DNA from: Collinsella sp. TF08-11AT
Lineage (GTDB): Bacteria > Actinomycetota > Coriobacteriia > Coriobacteriales > Coriobacteriaceae
Direction of reading: 5' to 3'
Assembly: GCF_003437035.1 (NCBI RefSeq)
Contig: NZ_QSRL01000008.1
Span: 40,798-104,797, forward strand
DNA length: 64,000 nucleotides
The position numbers and the translations under genes were made by a program. Each line of letters starts with the position of its first letter. The first letter of the stretch is position 1. The notes beneath the pieces are model-generated. The model saw only the letters and a list, made by a program, of their open reading frames with translations, had not been told where the DNA came from and searched no databases. Below, piece after piece: positions 7,950 to 16,287 of the stretch.

Positions 7950-8990
7950 ATGTCTGAGCTCAACCCCGTCCGCATTGCCGTCATCGGCGCCGGCGCCATG
8001 GGCCGCAACCACATCCGCTTTGTCACCGAGGAGCCCGAGGCCGAGCTCGTCGCCATCGCCGACGCCTTTGAGGGCGCCCGCGCCACGGCCGAGGCCGCCG
8101 GCGTGCCGTTCTTTACCGATCCCGCCCAGATGATGGACGAGGTCAAGCCCGAGGCCGTCATCATCGCCACCCCCAACGACCTGCACCTGGGCGTTGCCCG
8201 CGAGGCCATCAAGCGCAACATCGTGCCGCTGGTCGAAAAGCCGATCTCCAACGATCTCGAGGATGCCCAGGCCTTCGCCGCCGAGGCCGAGACCGCCGGC
8301 GTGCCCGTACTCGTGGGTCAGCACCGTCGCCACAACCCGTTTGTGAACAAGGCCAAGGAGATCATCGAGTCCGGCGAGCTGGGCAAGCTCACCGTGTCGA
8401 GCTTCCACTACATGATCTATAAGAACGACGAGTACTTCGACGTCGAGTGGCGCCGCAAGAAGGGTGCCGGCCCGATTCTGGTCAACCTGGTGCACGACGT
8501 CGACCTGCTCCGTTACCTGCTGGGCGAGCCCGTTGCCGTCCAGGGTATGCAGTCCAGCGCCGCCCGCGGTTTTGAGACCGAGGACTCCGCCGTGGTCAAC
8601 GTCCGTTTTGCCGATGGCGCGCTTGCGAGCATGACCATCTCCGACGCCACCGCCAGCCCTTGGAACTGGGAGGCAACCGCTCGCGAGGATCCGCAGTACC
8701 GCCCCTTCGACGCCGACGCCTACTTTATCGGCGGCACCAAGGGCGCCCTGTCGCTGCCCCGCCTGCACCAGTTCTCCTACGACGGCGCCTCTAACTGGCA
8801 CAAGCCGCTGCAGATGGAGATTCCGGCCGTCGACCCGGCGCTTCCCCACAAGATGCAGCTCAAGCACTTTGTGAAGGTCGTCCGCCGCGAGGTCGAGCCC
8901 GTCGTGACGCCGGCCGACAACGTCAAGACGCTCACGCTTCTCAACGCCGTCAAGGAGGCCGCCGAGACCGGCCAGCTCGTCGAGCCGTAA
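7950..8990 (+). CDS. Gfo/Idh/MocA family oxidoreductase
   Basis: A 346-residue NAD(P)-dependent sugar or cyclitol dehydrogenase of the Gfo/Idh/MocA family. The Rossmann motif GAGAMGRNH is near residue 12, the EKPIS motif carrying the catalytic Lys lies near residue 94, and the C-terminal alpha/beta domain begins with HRRHNP. AAGGAG lies 5 bases before the ATG. It closes the operon with the SDR and MFS genes and is followed by a terminator. A myo-inositol-like or ketosugar substrate is possible. Confidence 0.88.
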   Translation: MSELNPVRIAVIGAGAMGRNHIRFVTEEPEAELVAIADAFEGARATAEAAGVPFFTDPAQMMDEVKPEAVIIATPNDLHLGVAREAIKRNIVPLVEKPISNDLEDAQAFAAEAETAGVPVLVGQHRRHNPFVNKAKEIIESGELGKLTVSSFHYMIYKNDEYFDVEWRRKKGAGPILVNLVHDVDLLRYLLGEPVAVQGMQSSAARGFETEDSAVVNVRFADGALASMTISDATASPWNWEATAREDPQYRPFDADAYFIGGTKGALSLPRLHQFSYDGASNWHKPLQMEIPAVDPALPHKMQLKHFVKVVRREVEPVVTPADNVKTLTLLNAVKEAAETGQLVEP

Positions 8991-9061
8991 CGCCTTAAGA
9001 GCGGCCGCGACAGAAACCCCATGCCGAGCCCCTCGGTCCGCCACAAATAAGCCCCTCTTCT

Positions 9062-9098
9062 TTGCCCCGCGAGCAGCCTCCTGCCCGCGGGGCATTTT
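9062..9098 (+). terminator. Terminator of the SDR-MFS-Gfo/Idh operon
   Basis: The stem TGCCCCGCG / CGCGGGGCA is followed by TTTTGC, 70 bases after the Gfo/Idh stop. Confidence 0.75.
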
Positions 9099-9158
9099 GC
9101 TACGTTTCCAATGATTTTCTGAGACGGGGGGCCTTTTTGCACCTCGGCTTGATTCGTT

Positions 9159-9320
9159 CGCCACGGAATGAGCCTATCTACTACGTTTAACCAATCACCC
9201 TCATCCATACCGAATTTCGCGAAATAAAAACCGCAGGTAGACGGGTTGCGCATTTTCGGTAAAACCAGGCATGGTCGACCCATACGGGTTAAACGTAGTA
9301 GATAGGCCGTTTTCGTGGCG
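9159..9320 (-). repeat. 162-bp dispersed element, copy A
   Basis: The ends are inverted (CGCCACGG ... CGTGGCG), and just inside them a perfect 20-bp inverted repeat reads CCTATCTACTACGTTTAACC. The interior holds an ACCGCAGGTAGA block. The reverse complement aligns along its whole length with 53180-53341, which is exactly as long. No transposase or open frame is inside. Together with the terminator before it, it fills the 410-base gap between the Gfo/Idh gene and tex. Confidence 0.85.
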
Positions 9321-9401
9321 CGGCCCCAAAACAGCCTTTTGGGACGGGTGGTATCCTTGGTAGCTCTGTGCTGCAAACGCACCTCAAACGCAAGGAGTCC
9401 C

Positions 9402-11549
9402 ATGGATCTTATCGCCCAGCTCGCCCGCGAGCTCAACCTTAAGGCCGCCAACGTCGAGGCTGCCGTCAAGCTCATCGACGAGGGCAACACCATCCCCTTT
9501 ATCTCGCGCTACCGCAAGGAAGCCACGGGCGGCATGGACGACGTCGCCCTGCGCGCACTCGACGAGCGCCTGTCCTACCTGCGCAATCTTGAGCAGCGCA
9601 AAGAGGACGTCATTCTGCTCATCGACGCCCAGGGCAAACTCACGCCCGAGCTCGAACAGCAGATCCGCGAGGCCACGCAGCTCCAGCGTGTCGAGGACCT
9701 CCATAAGCCCTACCGCAAAAAGCGCATGACCCGCGCACAGAAGGCCCGCGAGGCAGGCCTGGAGCCGCTCGCCAACATGATTATCATGCAGACCTCGGCC
9801 AAGGGCAGCGCACTCGACGCCGCCGCGGCATACGTCAACGAGGAGGCCGGCTTCGACACGCCCGAGAAGGCACTCGCCGGCGCCGTCGACATCGTGGCCG
9901 AGACTGTGGCCGAGGACCCCGAGAACGTCGCCGACCTGCGCGCCTTTACGCAAAACACCGCCGATATCGTCGTCGAGGCCACCGACCCCGCCGAGAAGAC
10001 CCCCTACGAGCCGTACTACAGCTATGATGAGCCGCTGCGCCGTATTCCTAACCACCGCGTGCTGGCTATCGACCGCGGTGAGCGCGAGGGCAAGCTCCGC
10101 GTGCGCGTGAATGTCGACGGCGTCGCTGCCACGGCGCGCCTCGGCAGCCGCTGGCCCCGTCGCCAGGGCGTCTTTGCGCCCGTCTTTGACGCCGCTATCG
10201 CTGACGGTTACAAGCGCCTCATGGCCCCCTCGCTGGAGCGCGAGGCACGCGCCAAACTCACCGTCCGCGCCCAGACCGAGGCCATCAACGTCTTTGCCAA
10301 GAATCTCGAAGGCCTGCTCTCGGCACGCCCCGTGCGCGGCGCCCGCGTGCTCGCGCTCGATCCGGGCTACCGCACCGGCTGCAAGGTCGCCGTCATGGAC
10401 GAGACCGGCAAGCTGCTCGACCACGGCGTGGTCTACCCCACCAAGCCGCGCCACGACGTCGCCGGCACTAAGCGCGAGCTCGCCCGCCTCGTCAAGAAAG
10501 ACGGCGTCAACACCATCGTCATCGGCAACGGCACCGCCAGCCGCGAGACCGAGGAAGTCGTCTCGGAGTTCATTGCCGAGCAGGCGCCCAGCCTTCGCTA
10601 CACCATCGTTAACGAAGCCGGCGCGTCGGTGTACTCGGCTTCCGAACTCGCCAGCCAGGAGTATCCCGACTTGGACGTCACCGTGCGTGGCGCCATGAGC
10701 CTGGGCCGCCGCCTGCAAGACCCGCTGGCAGAGCTCGTCAAGATCCCGCCCCAGTCCATCGGCGTTGGCCAGTACCAGCACGACCTTGACCAGGCCGAGC
10801 TTTCGCGTACCCTGGGCCATGTGGTGGAAGACGTCGTCAACCGCGTGGGCGTCGACGTCAACACCGCAAGCGCAAGCCTGCTGGGATACGTATCGGGCAT
10901 CACGCCGAGCGTGGCCAAGAACATCGTGGCCTACCGCGAGGAAAACGGCGCCTTTACCGATCGCCGCCAGCTCAAGAAGGTCCCCAAGCTGGGACCCAAG
11001 GCATATCTCAACGCCGCGGGCTTCCTGCGCATCAGTGGCGGCAAGAACCCGCTTGACGCGACAAGCGTCCACCCCGAGAGCTACGAGGTGGCGACGGCCG
11101 TCCTGGAGCGCGCCGGCGTTGCGGCAAGCGAGCTCAGCCGCGGCGGCGTGCCCGACATCGAGCGCCGTCTGGGCAGCATCTCGGCGCTGGCAAGCGACCT
11201 GAACTGCGGCACCCTCACGCTCATCGACATCGTCAACGAGCTCAAGAAGCCCGGCCGCGACCCGCGCGATGACGCGCCCGAGGTGGTCTTTAGCCGCTCA
11301 GCACTTTCCATCGACGACCTAGAGCCCGGCATGGAACTCAAGGGCACGGTGCGCAACGTCGTCGACTTTGGCGCCTTCGTCGACGTGGGCGTGCACCAGG
11401 ACGGCCTCGTGCACATCTCCAAGCTAGCCAACCGCTTTGTCAAGCACCCGAGCGACGTGGTGCGCGTCGGCGATACGGTCAAAGTGTGGGTCGAAAAGGT
11501 CGATCGCGACCGCAAGAAGATCTCCCTCACCATGGTGCAGGGAAAGTAA
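9402..11549 (+). CDS. tex: Tex-like transcription accessory protein (S1 RNA-binding)
   Basis: A 715-residue Tex/YhgF protein, a conserved cytoplasmic nucleic-acid-binding factor of transcription and RNA metabolism. The N-terminal helical Tex region carries IPFISRYRKEATGG. A YqgF-like RNase H-fold lies in the middle (LALDPGYRTGCKVAVMD). Helix-hairpin-helix elements follow (VDVNTASASLLGYVSGI), and the last 75 residues are an S1 domain (GTVRNVVDFGAFVDVGVHQD). The ATG at 9402 was chosen because AAGGAG lies 4 bases upstream; an upstream in-frame start at 9315 would run into the 162-bp repeat. Single gene. Confidence 0.95.
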   Translation: MDLIAQLARELNLKAANVEAAVKLIDEGNTIPFISRYRKEATGGMDDVALRALDERLSYLRNLEQRKEDVILLIDAQGKLTPELEQQIREATQLQRVEDLHKPYRKKRMTRAQKAREAGLEPLANMIIMQTSAKGSALDAAAAYVNEEAGFDTPEKALAGAVDIVAETVAEDPENVADLRAFTQNTADIVVEATDPAEKTPYEPYYSYDEPLRRIPNHRVLAIDRGEREGKLRVRVNVDGVAATARLGSRWPRRQGVFAPVFDAAIADGYKRLMAPSLEREARAKLTVRAQTEAINVFAKNLEGLLSARPVRGARVLALDPGYRTGCKVAVMDETGKLLDHGVVYPTKPRHDVAGTKRELARLVKKDGVNTIVIGNGTASRETEEVVSEFIAEQAPSLRYTIVNEAGASVYSASELASQEYPDLDVTVRGAMSLGRRLQDPLAELVKIPPQSIGVGQYQHDLDQAELSRTLGHVVEDVVNRVGVDVNTASASLLGYVSGITPSVAKNIVAYREENGAFTDRRQLKKVPKLGPKAYLNAAGFLRISGGKNPLDATSVHPESYEVATAVLERAGVAASELSRGGVPDIERRLGSISALASDLNCGTLTLIDIVNELKKPGRDPRDDAPEVVFSRSALSIDDLEPGMELKGTVRNVVDFGAFVDVGVHQDGLVHISKLANRFVKHPSDVVRVGDTVKVWVEKVDRDRKKISLTMVQGK

Positions 11550-11550
11550 A

Positions 11551-11775
11551 CCGCCAAGGCAAGGGTACCCCCTGTAGTGGCGTGCAAAATCGCGAGTATT
11601 CTGCAAATTCCACCGTTCCGGATGCCCCTCAGAGACGAAAAGCATGGAACAGCCCCCGTTTTAGCGTCGTCAGAGCCAAAACGGGGGCTGTTCCATGCTT
11701 CGGTTAACTGGTAAAAGCCTTTACCTTGCTGAATACTCTCAATTTTGCACGTCGCAGGCGGGGGTACCTTTGCCT
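11551..11775. repeat. Large nested inverted repeat downstream of tex
   Basis: The inner stem is a perfect 23-bp inverted repeat around 11640-11700 (AAGCATGGAACAGCCCCCGT and its complement). It is enclosed by an imperfect outer stem of about 44 bases whose arms contain GGTACCCCC, GTGCAAAAT and GAGTATTC and their complements. The whole structure covers about 225 bases with no open frame and lies between the convergent tex and transaldolase genes. Confidence 0.8.
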
Positions 11776-11818
11776 ACGGCAGGATATGGAAGCCGAGTGC
11801 TAACTTGCCGGCAAGCTC
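11774..11818 (-). pseudogene. C-terminal remnant of a third transaldolase-like copy
   Basis: On the minus strand the 45 bases read ELAGKLALGFHILP and a stop. The end matches the C-termini of the two intact paralogues (LGFHILP) at 11930 and 15229, and the DNA ACGGCAGGATATGGAAGCC is identical to the 3' end of the nearer one. It probably marks an old duplication or recombination event. Confidence 0.55.
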
Positions 11819-11827
11819 GTGTCGGCA

Positions 11828-11899
11828 GCCCCGGCCTTTCCTTTGCCTAGCGCGACCCTCGCGAAGCGCGTGAGCGATAGGGAAAGGAAAGGCCGGGGC
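11828..11899 (-). terminator. Hairpin downstream of the first transaldolase gene
   Basis: A perfect 17-bp stem GCCCCGGCCTTTCCTTT / AAAGGAAAGGCCGGGGC encloses a 38-base loop. It sits 30 bases after the minus-strand transaldolase stop. There is no clean T-run, so it may protect the 3' end rather than terminate. Confidence 0.5.
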
Positions 11900-11929
11900 G
11901 AACAACCCGCGGCGCAGCCAGTGTTCGCG

Positions 11930-12634
11930 TTACGGCAGGATATGGAAGCCTAGCGAGGCGATATCCTTGGCAAAACCGCGCACGGTATCGAGCGAGACCT
12001 CGTACGGATCGCGACCGATGTTCTTGCGCTTGGCCAGGATGCTGTTGGGCACCGTGATGATCTGACAGCCGCAGGCCTGCGCCTGGTAAATGTTGATAAG
12101 CTCGCGCGTGGACGCCCACAGGACCTCGCAGTTGGGCTTGGCGGCGGCCTTCTTGACCGACTCCGTCATAAACGGAATGGGATCGACACCCGTGTCGGCG
12201 ATACGGCCGGCAAAGAGCGAGATGATGGACGGCGTCTCGGCGTCGACAGCGTCGACCATCTCGTCGACCTGCGTAGGCGTAAAGATGGTGGTGACGTTGA
12301 CCTTGATGCCATCGGCCGAAAGCTTGCGCACCAGCTCGGCGGTGGACTCGCCCTTGGTAGTCACGCACGGAATCTTGACGTAGACGTTCTCGGCCCAGGT
12401 AGCGATCTCGCGGGCCTCGACCTCCATGGTCTCGACGTCGTCGGCAAAGACCTCAAACGAGACGGACACATCGGTGATGTGGGCCAGGACCTCCTTGGCA
12501 AACGCGCGGTAATCCGTCACGCCGCCCTTCTTCATAAGGGACGGGTTGGTCGTGAAACCCTGAACGTTGCCGTTCTCGTACATGTCGAGCATGCCCTCGA
12601 GGTTTGCACCGTCAGCGAACACCTTGATTGCCAT
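11930..12634 (-). CDS. Transaldolase-like / fructose-6-phosphate aldolase family protein, paralogue 1
   Basis: A 234-residue class I aldolase of the small transaldolase/FSA family. The Schiff-base Lys is in YVKIP (about Lys87), with the family blocks GFTTNPSL, SFEVFADD and FAGRIADTG present. The start at MAIKVF (12634) is backed by AAAGGA 9 bases upstream and by the identical start of the paralogue at 15229-15939, which is roughly 80% identical. It lies downstream of the PTS operon terminator on the same strand, so it probably has its own promoter. It could cleave or form a ketose phosphate delivered by the PTS; the true substrate is unknown. Confidence 0.85.
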   Translation of the reverse strand: MAIKVFADGANLEGMLDMYENGNVQGFTTNPSLMKKGGVTDYRAFAKEVLAHITDVSVSFEVFADDVETMEVEAREIATWAENVYVKIPCVTTKGESTAELVRKLSADGIKVNVTTIFTPTQVDEMVDAVDAETPSIISLFAGRIADTGVDPIPFMTESVKKAAAKPNCEVLWASTRELINIYQAQACGCQIITVPNSILAKRKNIGRDPYEVSLDTVRGFAKDIASLGFHILP

Positions 12635-12863
12635 CTGCCTGATTCCTTTCGTTAGCATACGGCCGATAAACTGCTAAACACTTTACCTACGTTTATCAAG
12701 GCGTGAGCTGCGGGTTTTCATCTTCTCGGCGAACGGTTTTGCAGTTTTACCATTTTTATATCGACACCCCAGCGGCAAAACGTTTTTGCTGATCATCGCG
12801 GTTGATTCCGTTCGCGGCGCAGAGACAGCGCTTCACCGGTGCGTTTTCACAACCAGTCCAAAA

Positions 12864-12900
12864 CAAAAAGCGGTGACGCCTCATTTGAGACGTCACCGCT
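12864..12900 (-). terminator. Terminator of the ascorbate-type PTS operon
   Basis: On the minus strand the stem AGCGGTGACGTCTC / GAGGCGTCACCGCT with loop AAAT is followed by TTTTTG. It lies 58 bases after the IIC stop. The rest of the 324-base gap (12635-12958) is the AT-richer upstream region of the transaldolase gene; I see no other feature in it. Confidence 0.85.
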
Positions 12901-12958
12901 TCCGTGTAGGAGCCGGTTATCGGAGCTCCGCCCGATTAGGGCTTAACGTATGCCTGGA

Positions 12959-14350
12959 TTACTCTTCCTCAACGTGATTGATCACAGCACCCTTGGTGTG
13001 GATGAAGTTGGGGACGAAGGCGACGATCAGAAGGACAGCAAGAATCGCGTAGACACCGGTGGTACCGAAGGCCTCGGCAGCGCGGCCAAGCGTAATACCA
13101 ATGACGGAGAAATCGAAGTCGCCGAACGTAGTGTTCTTGAAGCCAAAGACGTCAAGAACGGGCAGGAGCAGGGCCGGGGCGAAGGTGATGAGCAGACCGT
13201 TGACGAAAGCGCCAAGAGCTGCGCCCTTGCGACCGCCGGTAGCATTGCCGTAGATGCCTGCGGTAGCACCGCAGAAGAAGTGGGGAACCATGCCCGGGAT
13301 GATGAAGATGCCCAGGGTAGCGCCCACGATGAACATACCGACCACGCCACCGATGAAGGATGCGACAAAGCCGAGGATGACGGCGGTGGGAGCATAGGGG
13401 AAGAAGACGGCGCAGTCGACGGCGGGGATGGCACCGGGGATCAGCTTGTTGGAGATGCCCTGGAAAGCCGGGACCAGGTCGGCAAGGATCATACGAACGC
13501 CGTTATAGACGATGGTGACACCAACGGCAAAGGACAGGGCACAGGTCAGGGCATAGACAATCACGTTGTCGCCGCCAGCGGTCTTGGTAACGACCGCAGG
13601 ATCTGCGATGTAAGCGGCGAAAGCGGTAACCAGGTAGAAGAAGGCCATGGTAAGAGCCGTGGAGATGGTAGTGTCGCGCAGGAAGGCGAACTTCTCGGGA
13701 ACCTCGATCTTCTCGGTGCTGTTCTCCTCGGCGTCCTTAGCAAAAAGCGTACCGACTGCAGCGGAGATGTAATAGGCGAGTGAACCGAAGTGGCCCATGG
13801 CGATTTCATCGCCATCGGTAACCTTCTCGGTGAAACGCTGACCAACGGCGGGAAGCATAGCGCTCACGAGGCCCAGGAACATGCCGCCCACGATGACAAG
13901 CTGGACATCCTGGAAGCCAGATGCCTGCAGAACGGCAGACAGCAGGCAGGCCATAAACATGCTGTGATGGCCCGTCAGGAAGATGTACTTAAACTTGGTA
14001 AAGCGGGCAATGATAATGTTCACGACATAGCCGAGAATCAGGATCATCATGGTCTGAACGCCGAGGACGCTCTGAGCCATCGAAACAACGACCTCGTTGT
14101 TGGGCACGACGCCGGTGATGTGGAAACCGGTCTCGATGAAGGTACCCAGCGGAGCAAGGTTCTCCTGAACAACAGCGGCGCCGGCGGACAGCATGATGTA
14201 ACCAAGAATGGGCTTCAGGGTGCCCGTCATCACCTTGTGGGCAGGACGCTTAAGCGCGACAAGGCCCACAAAGGCAAATAGGCCCATAATCCACGCTGGC
14301 TTGGTCAGAATCGATTGGATAAACTCAAGTATGGGAAGGATGGCTTGCAT
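12959..14350 (-). CDS. PTS transporter subunit IIC, ascorbate (UlaA/SgaT)-like
   Basis: A 463-residue membrane permease of the ascorbate-galactitol PTS superfamily, with about ten to twelve hydrophobic segments and blocks such as LTGHHSMFMACLLSAV and FFPYAPTAVILGFVASFIGG. It starts at MQAILPI (14350), with AAGGAAG 9 bases upstream. It is the last gene of the operon transaldolase 2 - IIA - IIB - IIC. In E. coli the equivalent ula operon takes up L-ascorbate, but the characteristic ulaD/E/F enzymes are absent here, so the substrate may be another sugar or sugar acid. Confidence 0.9.
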   Translation of the reverse strand: MQAILPILEFIQSILTKPAWIMGLFAFVGLVALKRPAHKVMTGTLKPILGYIMLSAGAAVVQENLAPLGTFIETGFHITGVVPNNEVVVSMAQSVLGVQTMMILILGYVVNIIIARFTKFKYIFLTGHHSMFMACLLSAVLQASGFQDVQLVIVGGMFLGLVSAMLPAVGQRFTEKVTDGDEIAMGHFGSLAYYISAAVGTLFAKDAEENSTEKIEVPEKFAFLRDTTISTALTMAFFYLVTAFAAYIADPAVVTKTAGGDNVIVYALTCALSFAVGVTIVYNGVRMILADLVPAFQGISNKLIPGAIPAVDCAVFFPYAPTAVILGFVASFIGGVVGMFIVGATLGIFIIPGMVPHFFCGATAGIYGNATGGRKGAALGAFVNGLLITFAPALLLPVLDVFGFKNTTFGDFDFSVIGITLGRAAEAFGTTGVYAILAVLLIVAFVPNFIHTKGAVINHVEEE

Positions 14351-14421
14351 CTGCGCTTCCTTTCTCTCTAACGTGGGCGCGTTTCCCTCTTCCACAGGGA
14401 ACCGCCCTTTTTTGTGCCGCT

Positions 14422-14697
14422 TTAGGCGTTAGCGGCGGCCGCCTTGATTGCCTCGAGGGCGTCTTCGCGGATCTTCTTCTTGTTCACATAGCTGCGAACG
14501 ATCACAACGTTGCCGTGGAGCTCGGGGGCGAGTTCCTTAACGGTGATGAACAGATCCGGATTTGCGGAAGAAGCACCGTTCAGGTCCATAGACTCAACGT
14601 CGGCCTTGATGCCCTCCTCCTCGCAAAGCTCCTCGACTTTGCCAGCGAGCATCAGGCTGGACCCGATGCCGTTTCCGCATACGGTGATGATATGCAT
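14422..14697 (-). CDS. PTS subunit IIB, ascorbate (UlaB)-like
   Basis: A 91-residue cytoplasmic phosphocarrier of the lactose/ascorbate IIB type. The phospho-Cys lies in the N-terminal loop CGNGIGSS (Cys7). It takes phosphate from the IIA protein encoded upstream and passes it to the sugar carried by IIC. It lies between the IIA and IIC genes on the same strand. Confidence 0.9.
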   Translation of the reverse strand: MHIITVCGNGIGSSLMLAGKVEELCEEEGIKADVESMDLNGASSANPDLFITVKELAPELHGNVVIVRSYVNKKKIREDALEAIKAAAANA

Positions 14698-14772
14698 GGC
14701 AACCTTCCTCTCCTACACGTGACGGTTTTCCGTCTATCCAAAAGCGGCGACGCATCGCCGTGCCATTAAGGC

Positions 14773-15219
14773 CTAAAAGAATGAACGCATGGTCTCCAAA
14801 ACCTGCTCGGGCGTATCGCATGCGCTGAGCTTGGCAACGCAGTCCTCGTCCTCGAACATCTGCGAAAGCTCCGCCAAGCAGCCAAGATGAGCCTTGGGGT
14901 CGGGTGCGCAAATACCCACGAGCACGTGAACCGGATCGAAATCCTCGTGTCCAAACGCAATGGCAGGGTCAAGCGTGACGATACAGATCCCCGCTTCACT
15001 CACATTGCCATCTGCCTGAGCGTGGGGCATGGCGATGCCCTCTTCCAAGACCATATAGGGGCCGAATTTGTGAACCGATGAAATCATGGCGTCAACATAG
15101 CTCTGGTCGCATTTGCCAGCGTCTACGAGCAACTTACCGCATGCCTTGATCGCTTCCTCCCAGTCGGAGGCCTCGACGTGGCAGGCAACAAGCTCGGGCT
15201 TAAGAAGATCGGTCAGCAT
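14773..15219 (-). CDS. PTS subunit IIA, fructose/mannitol-ascorbate type
   Basis: A 148-residue PTS IIA domain protein. The phospho-His is in GIAMPHAQ (about His65), and the flanking pattern VLEEGIAMPHAQADGNV is typical of the type 2 (mannitol/fructose/ascorbate) family. It accepts phosphate from HPr and donates it to the IIB protein. It starts 9 bases after the stop of transaldolase paralogue 2, indicating one transcript. Confidence 0.9.
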   Translation of the reverse strand: MLTDLLKPELVACHVEASDWEEAIKACGKLLVDAGKCDQSYVDAMISSVHKFGPYMVLEEGIAMPHAQADGNVSEAGICIVTLDPAIAFGHEDFDPVHVLVGICAPDPKAHLGCLAELSQMFEDEDCVAKLSACDTPEQVLETMRSFF

Positions 15220-15228
15220 GCTCGTCCC

Positions 15229-15939
15229 CTACTCCTCGGGCAGGATATGAAAACCAAGCGCCTGAATGTCGCGGGCAAAGCCCTTGACCGTATCAAGCGA
15301 GTACTCAAGCAAATCTTTCCCGAAATTCTTGCGCTTGGCAAGAAGGGCATTGGGGACCGTAATGATCTGACAGCCAACGGACTCCGCCTGGAAGATATTG
15401 AGGACCTCGCGCGTAGACGCCCAGAGAACCTCGGCAGCAGGCTTAACGGCAGCCTTCTTTACGGACTCCGCCATGAGGGGCAGCGGATCGACGCCGGTAT
15501 CGGCAATGCGACCGGCAAAGATGGACAGAATAGAGGGGGTCTCAGCAGAGACGGCATCGACAAACTCGTCGACCTGCTCGGGCGTGAAGATAGTGGTGAC
15601 ATTCACCTTGATGCCGTCGGCAGAAAGGCGCTTGACCAGCGCGGCAGTGGACTCACCCTTGGTGTTGAGCGCCGGGATCTTAACGTAGACGTTGTCTGCC
15701 CAGGTTGCGATCTCGCGAGCCTCGGCTTCCATACCCGCCTCGTCGTCGGCGAATACCTCAAAAGAGACCGACACATCAGTAATGTGCTCAAGAACCGTCT
15801 TGGCAAAAGCGCGGTAGTCGGTCACGCCGCCGGCCTTCATAAGGGAAGGATTGGTCGTGAAGCCCTGAACGTTGCCATTGTCATGCATGTCAAGCATGCC
15901 CTCGAGGTTAGCGCCGTCGGCAAACACCTTGATCGCCAT
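15229..15939 (-). CDS. Transaldolase-like / fructose-6-phosphate aldolase family protein, paralogue 2
   Basis: A 236-residue close paralogue of the protein at 11930-12634, sharing nearly all conserved blocks (MAIKVFADGANLEGMLDM, GFTTNPSLMK, YVKIP with the Schiff-base Lys, FAGRIADTGVDP). The start at 15939 has GAAAGGA 7 bases upstream. As first gene of the operon it is expressed with the PTS proteins, so it probably acts on the phosphorylated PTS product. Two such copies around one transporter suggest different regulation or different substrates. Confidence 0.87.
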   Translation of the reverse strand: MAIKVFADGANLEGMLDMHDNGNVQGFTTNPSLMKAGGVTDYRAFAKTVLEHITDVSVSFEVFADDEAGMEAEAREIATWADNVYVKIPALNTKGESTAALVKRLSADGIKVNVTTIFTPEQVDEFVDAVSAETPSILSIFAGRIADTGVDPLPLMAESVKKAAVKPAAEVLWASTREVLNIFQAESVGCQIITVPNALLAKRKNFGKDLLEYSLDTVKGFARDIQALGFHILPEE

Positions 15940-15967
15940 GTTCGGTCCTTTCTCATCTAACACTATT

Positions 15968-16044
15968 GCTATCGAAAGCCTTCTTCTTTGTTTCAAAAGC
16001 TTTTCGGTTTTCTTTTATAAACCATTTCAAAAGCTATCGAAAGC
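15968..16044. promoter_or_regulatory. Divergent promoter region with paired direct repeats (candidate DeoR operators)
   Basis: The 348-base gap between the PTS operon and the DeoR gene is AT-rich. Two 12-base copies of GCTATCGAAAGC (15968-15979, 16033-16044) and two of TTTCAAAAGCT (15991-16001, 16025-16035) lie next to the PTS operon start. Their spacing and location fit multiple sites for the divergent DeoR protein. Confidence 0.55.
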
Positions 16045-16287
16045 TCAATTGTCAACTTTCCGTGAACGGTCGAATATCGGGCGTGAACGTACTTCTTTTG
16101 GGCGGCACCTTCAGAATGAGACTCTTTATAGCCCGTTTACGTGCGAACTATCTGCTACGCATGCATTTGTGACATGCCATTCCGTTCTTTTGATTCATTC
16201 GAATTTGCCTTGTTCTTTTCATATCGATACGTTATATTTCGATTACGAAAGGCGCATCTTTTACCTTTTGTTCAAAAGGAGCGGCAT

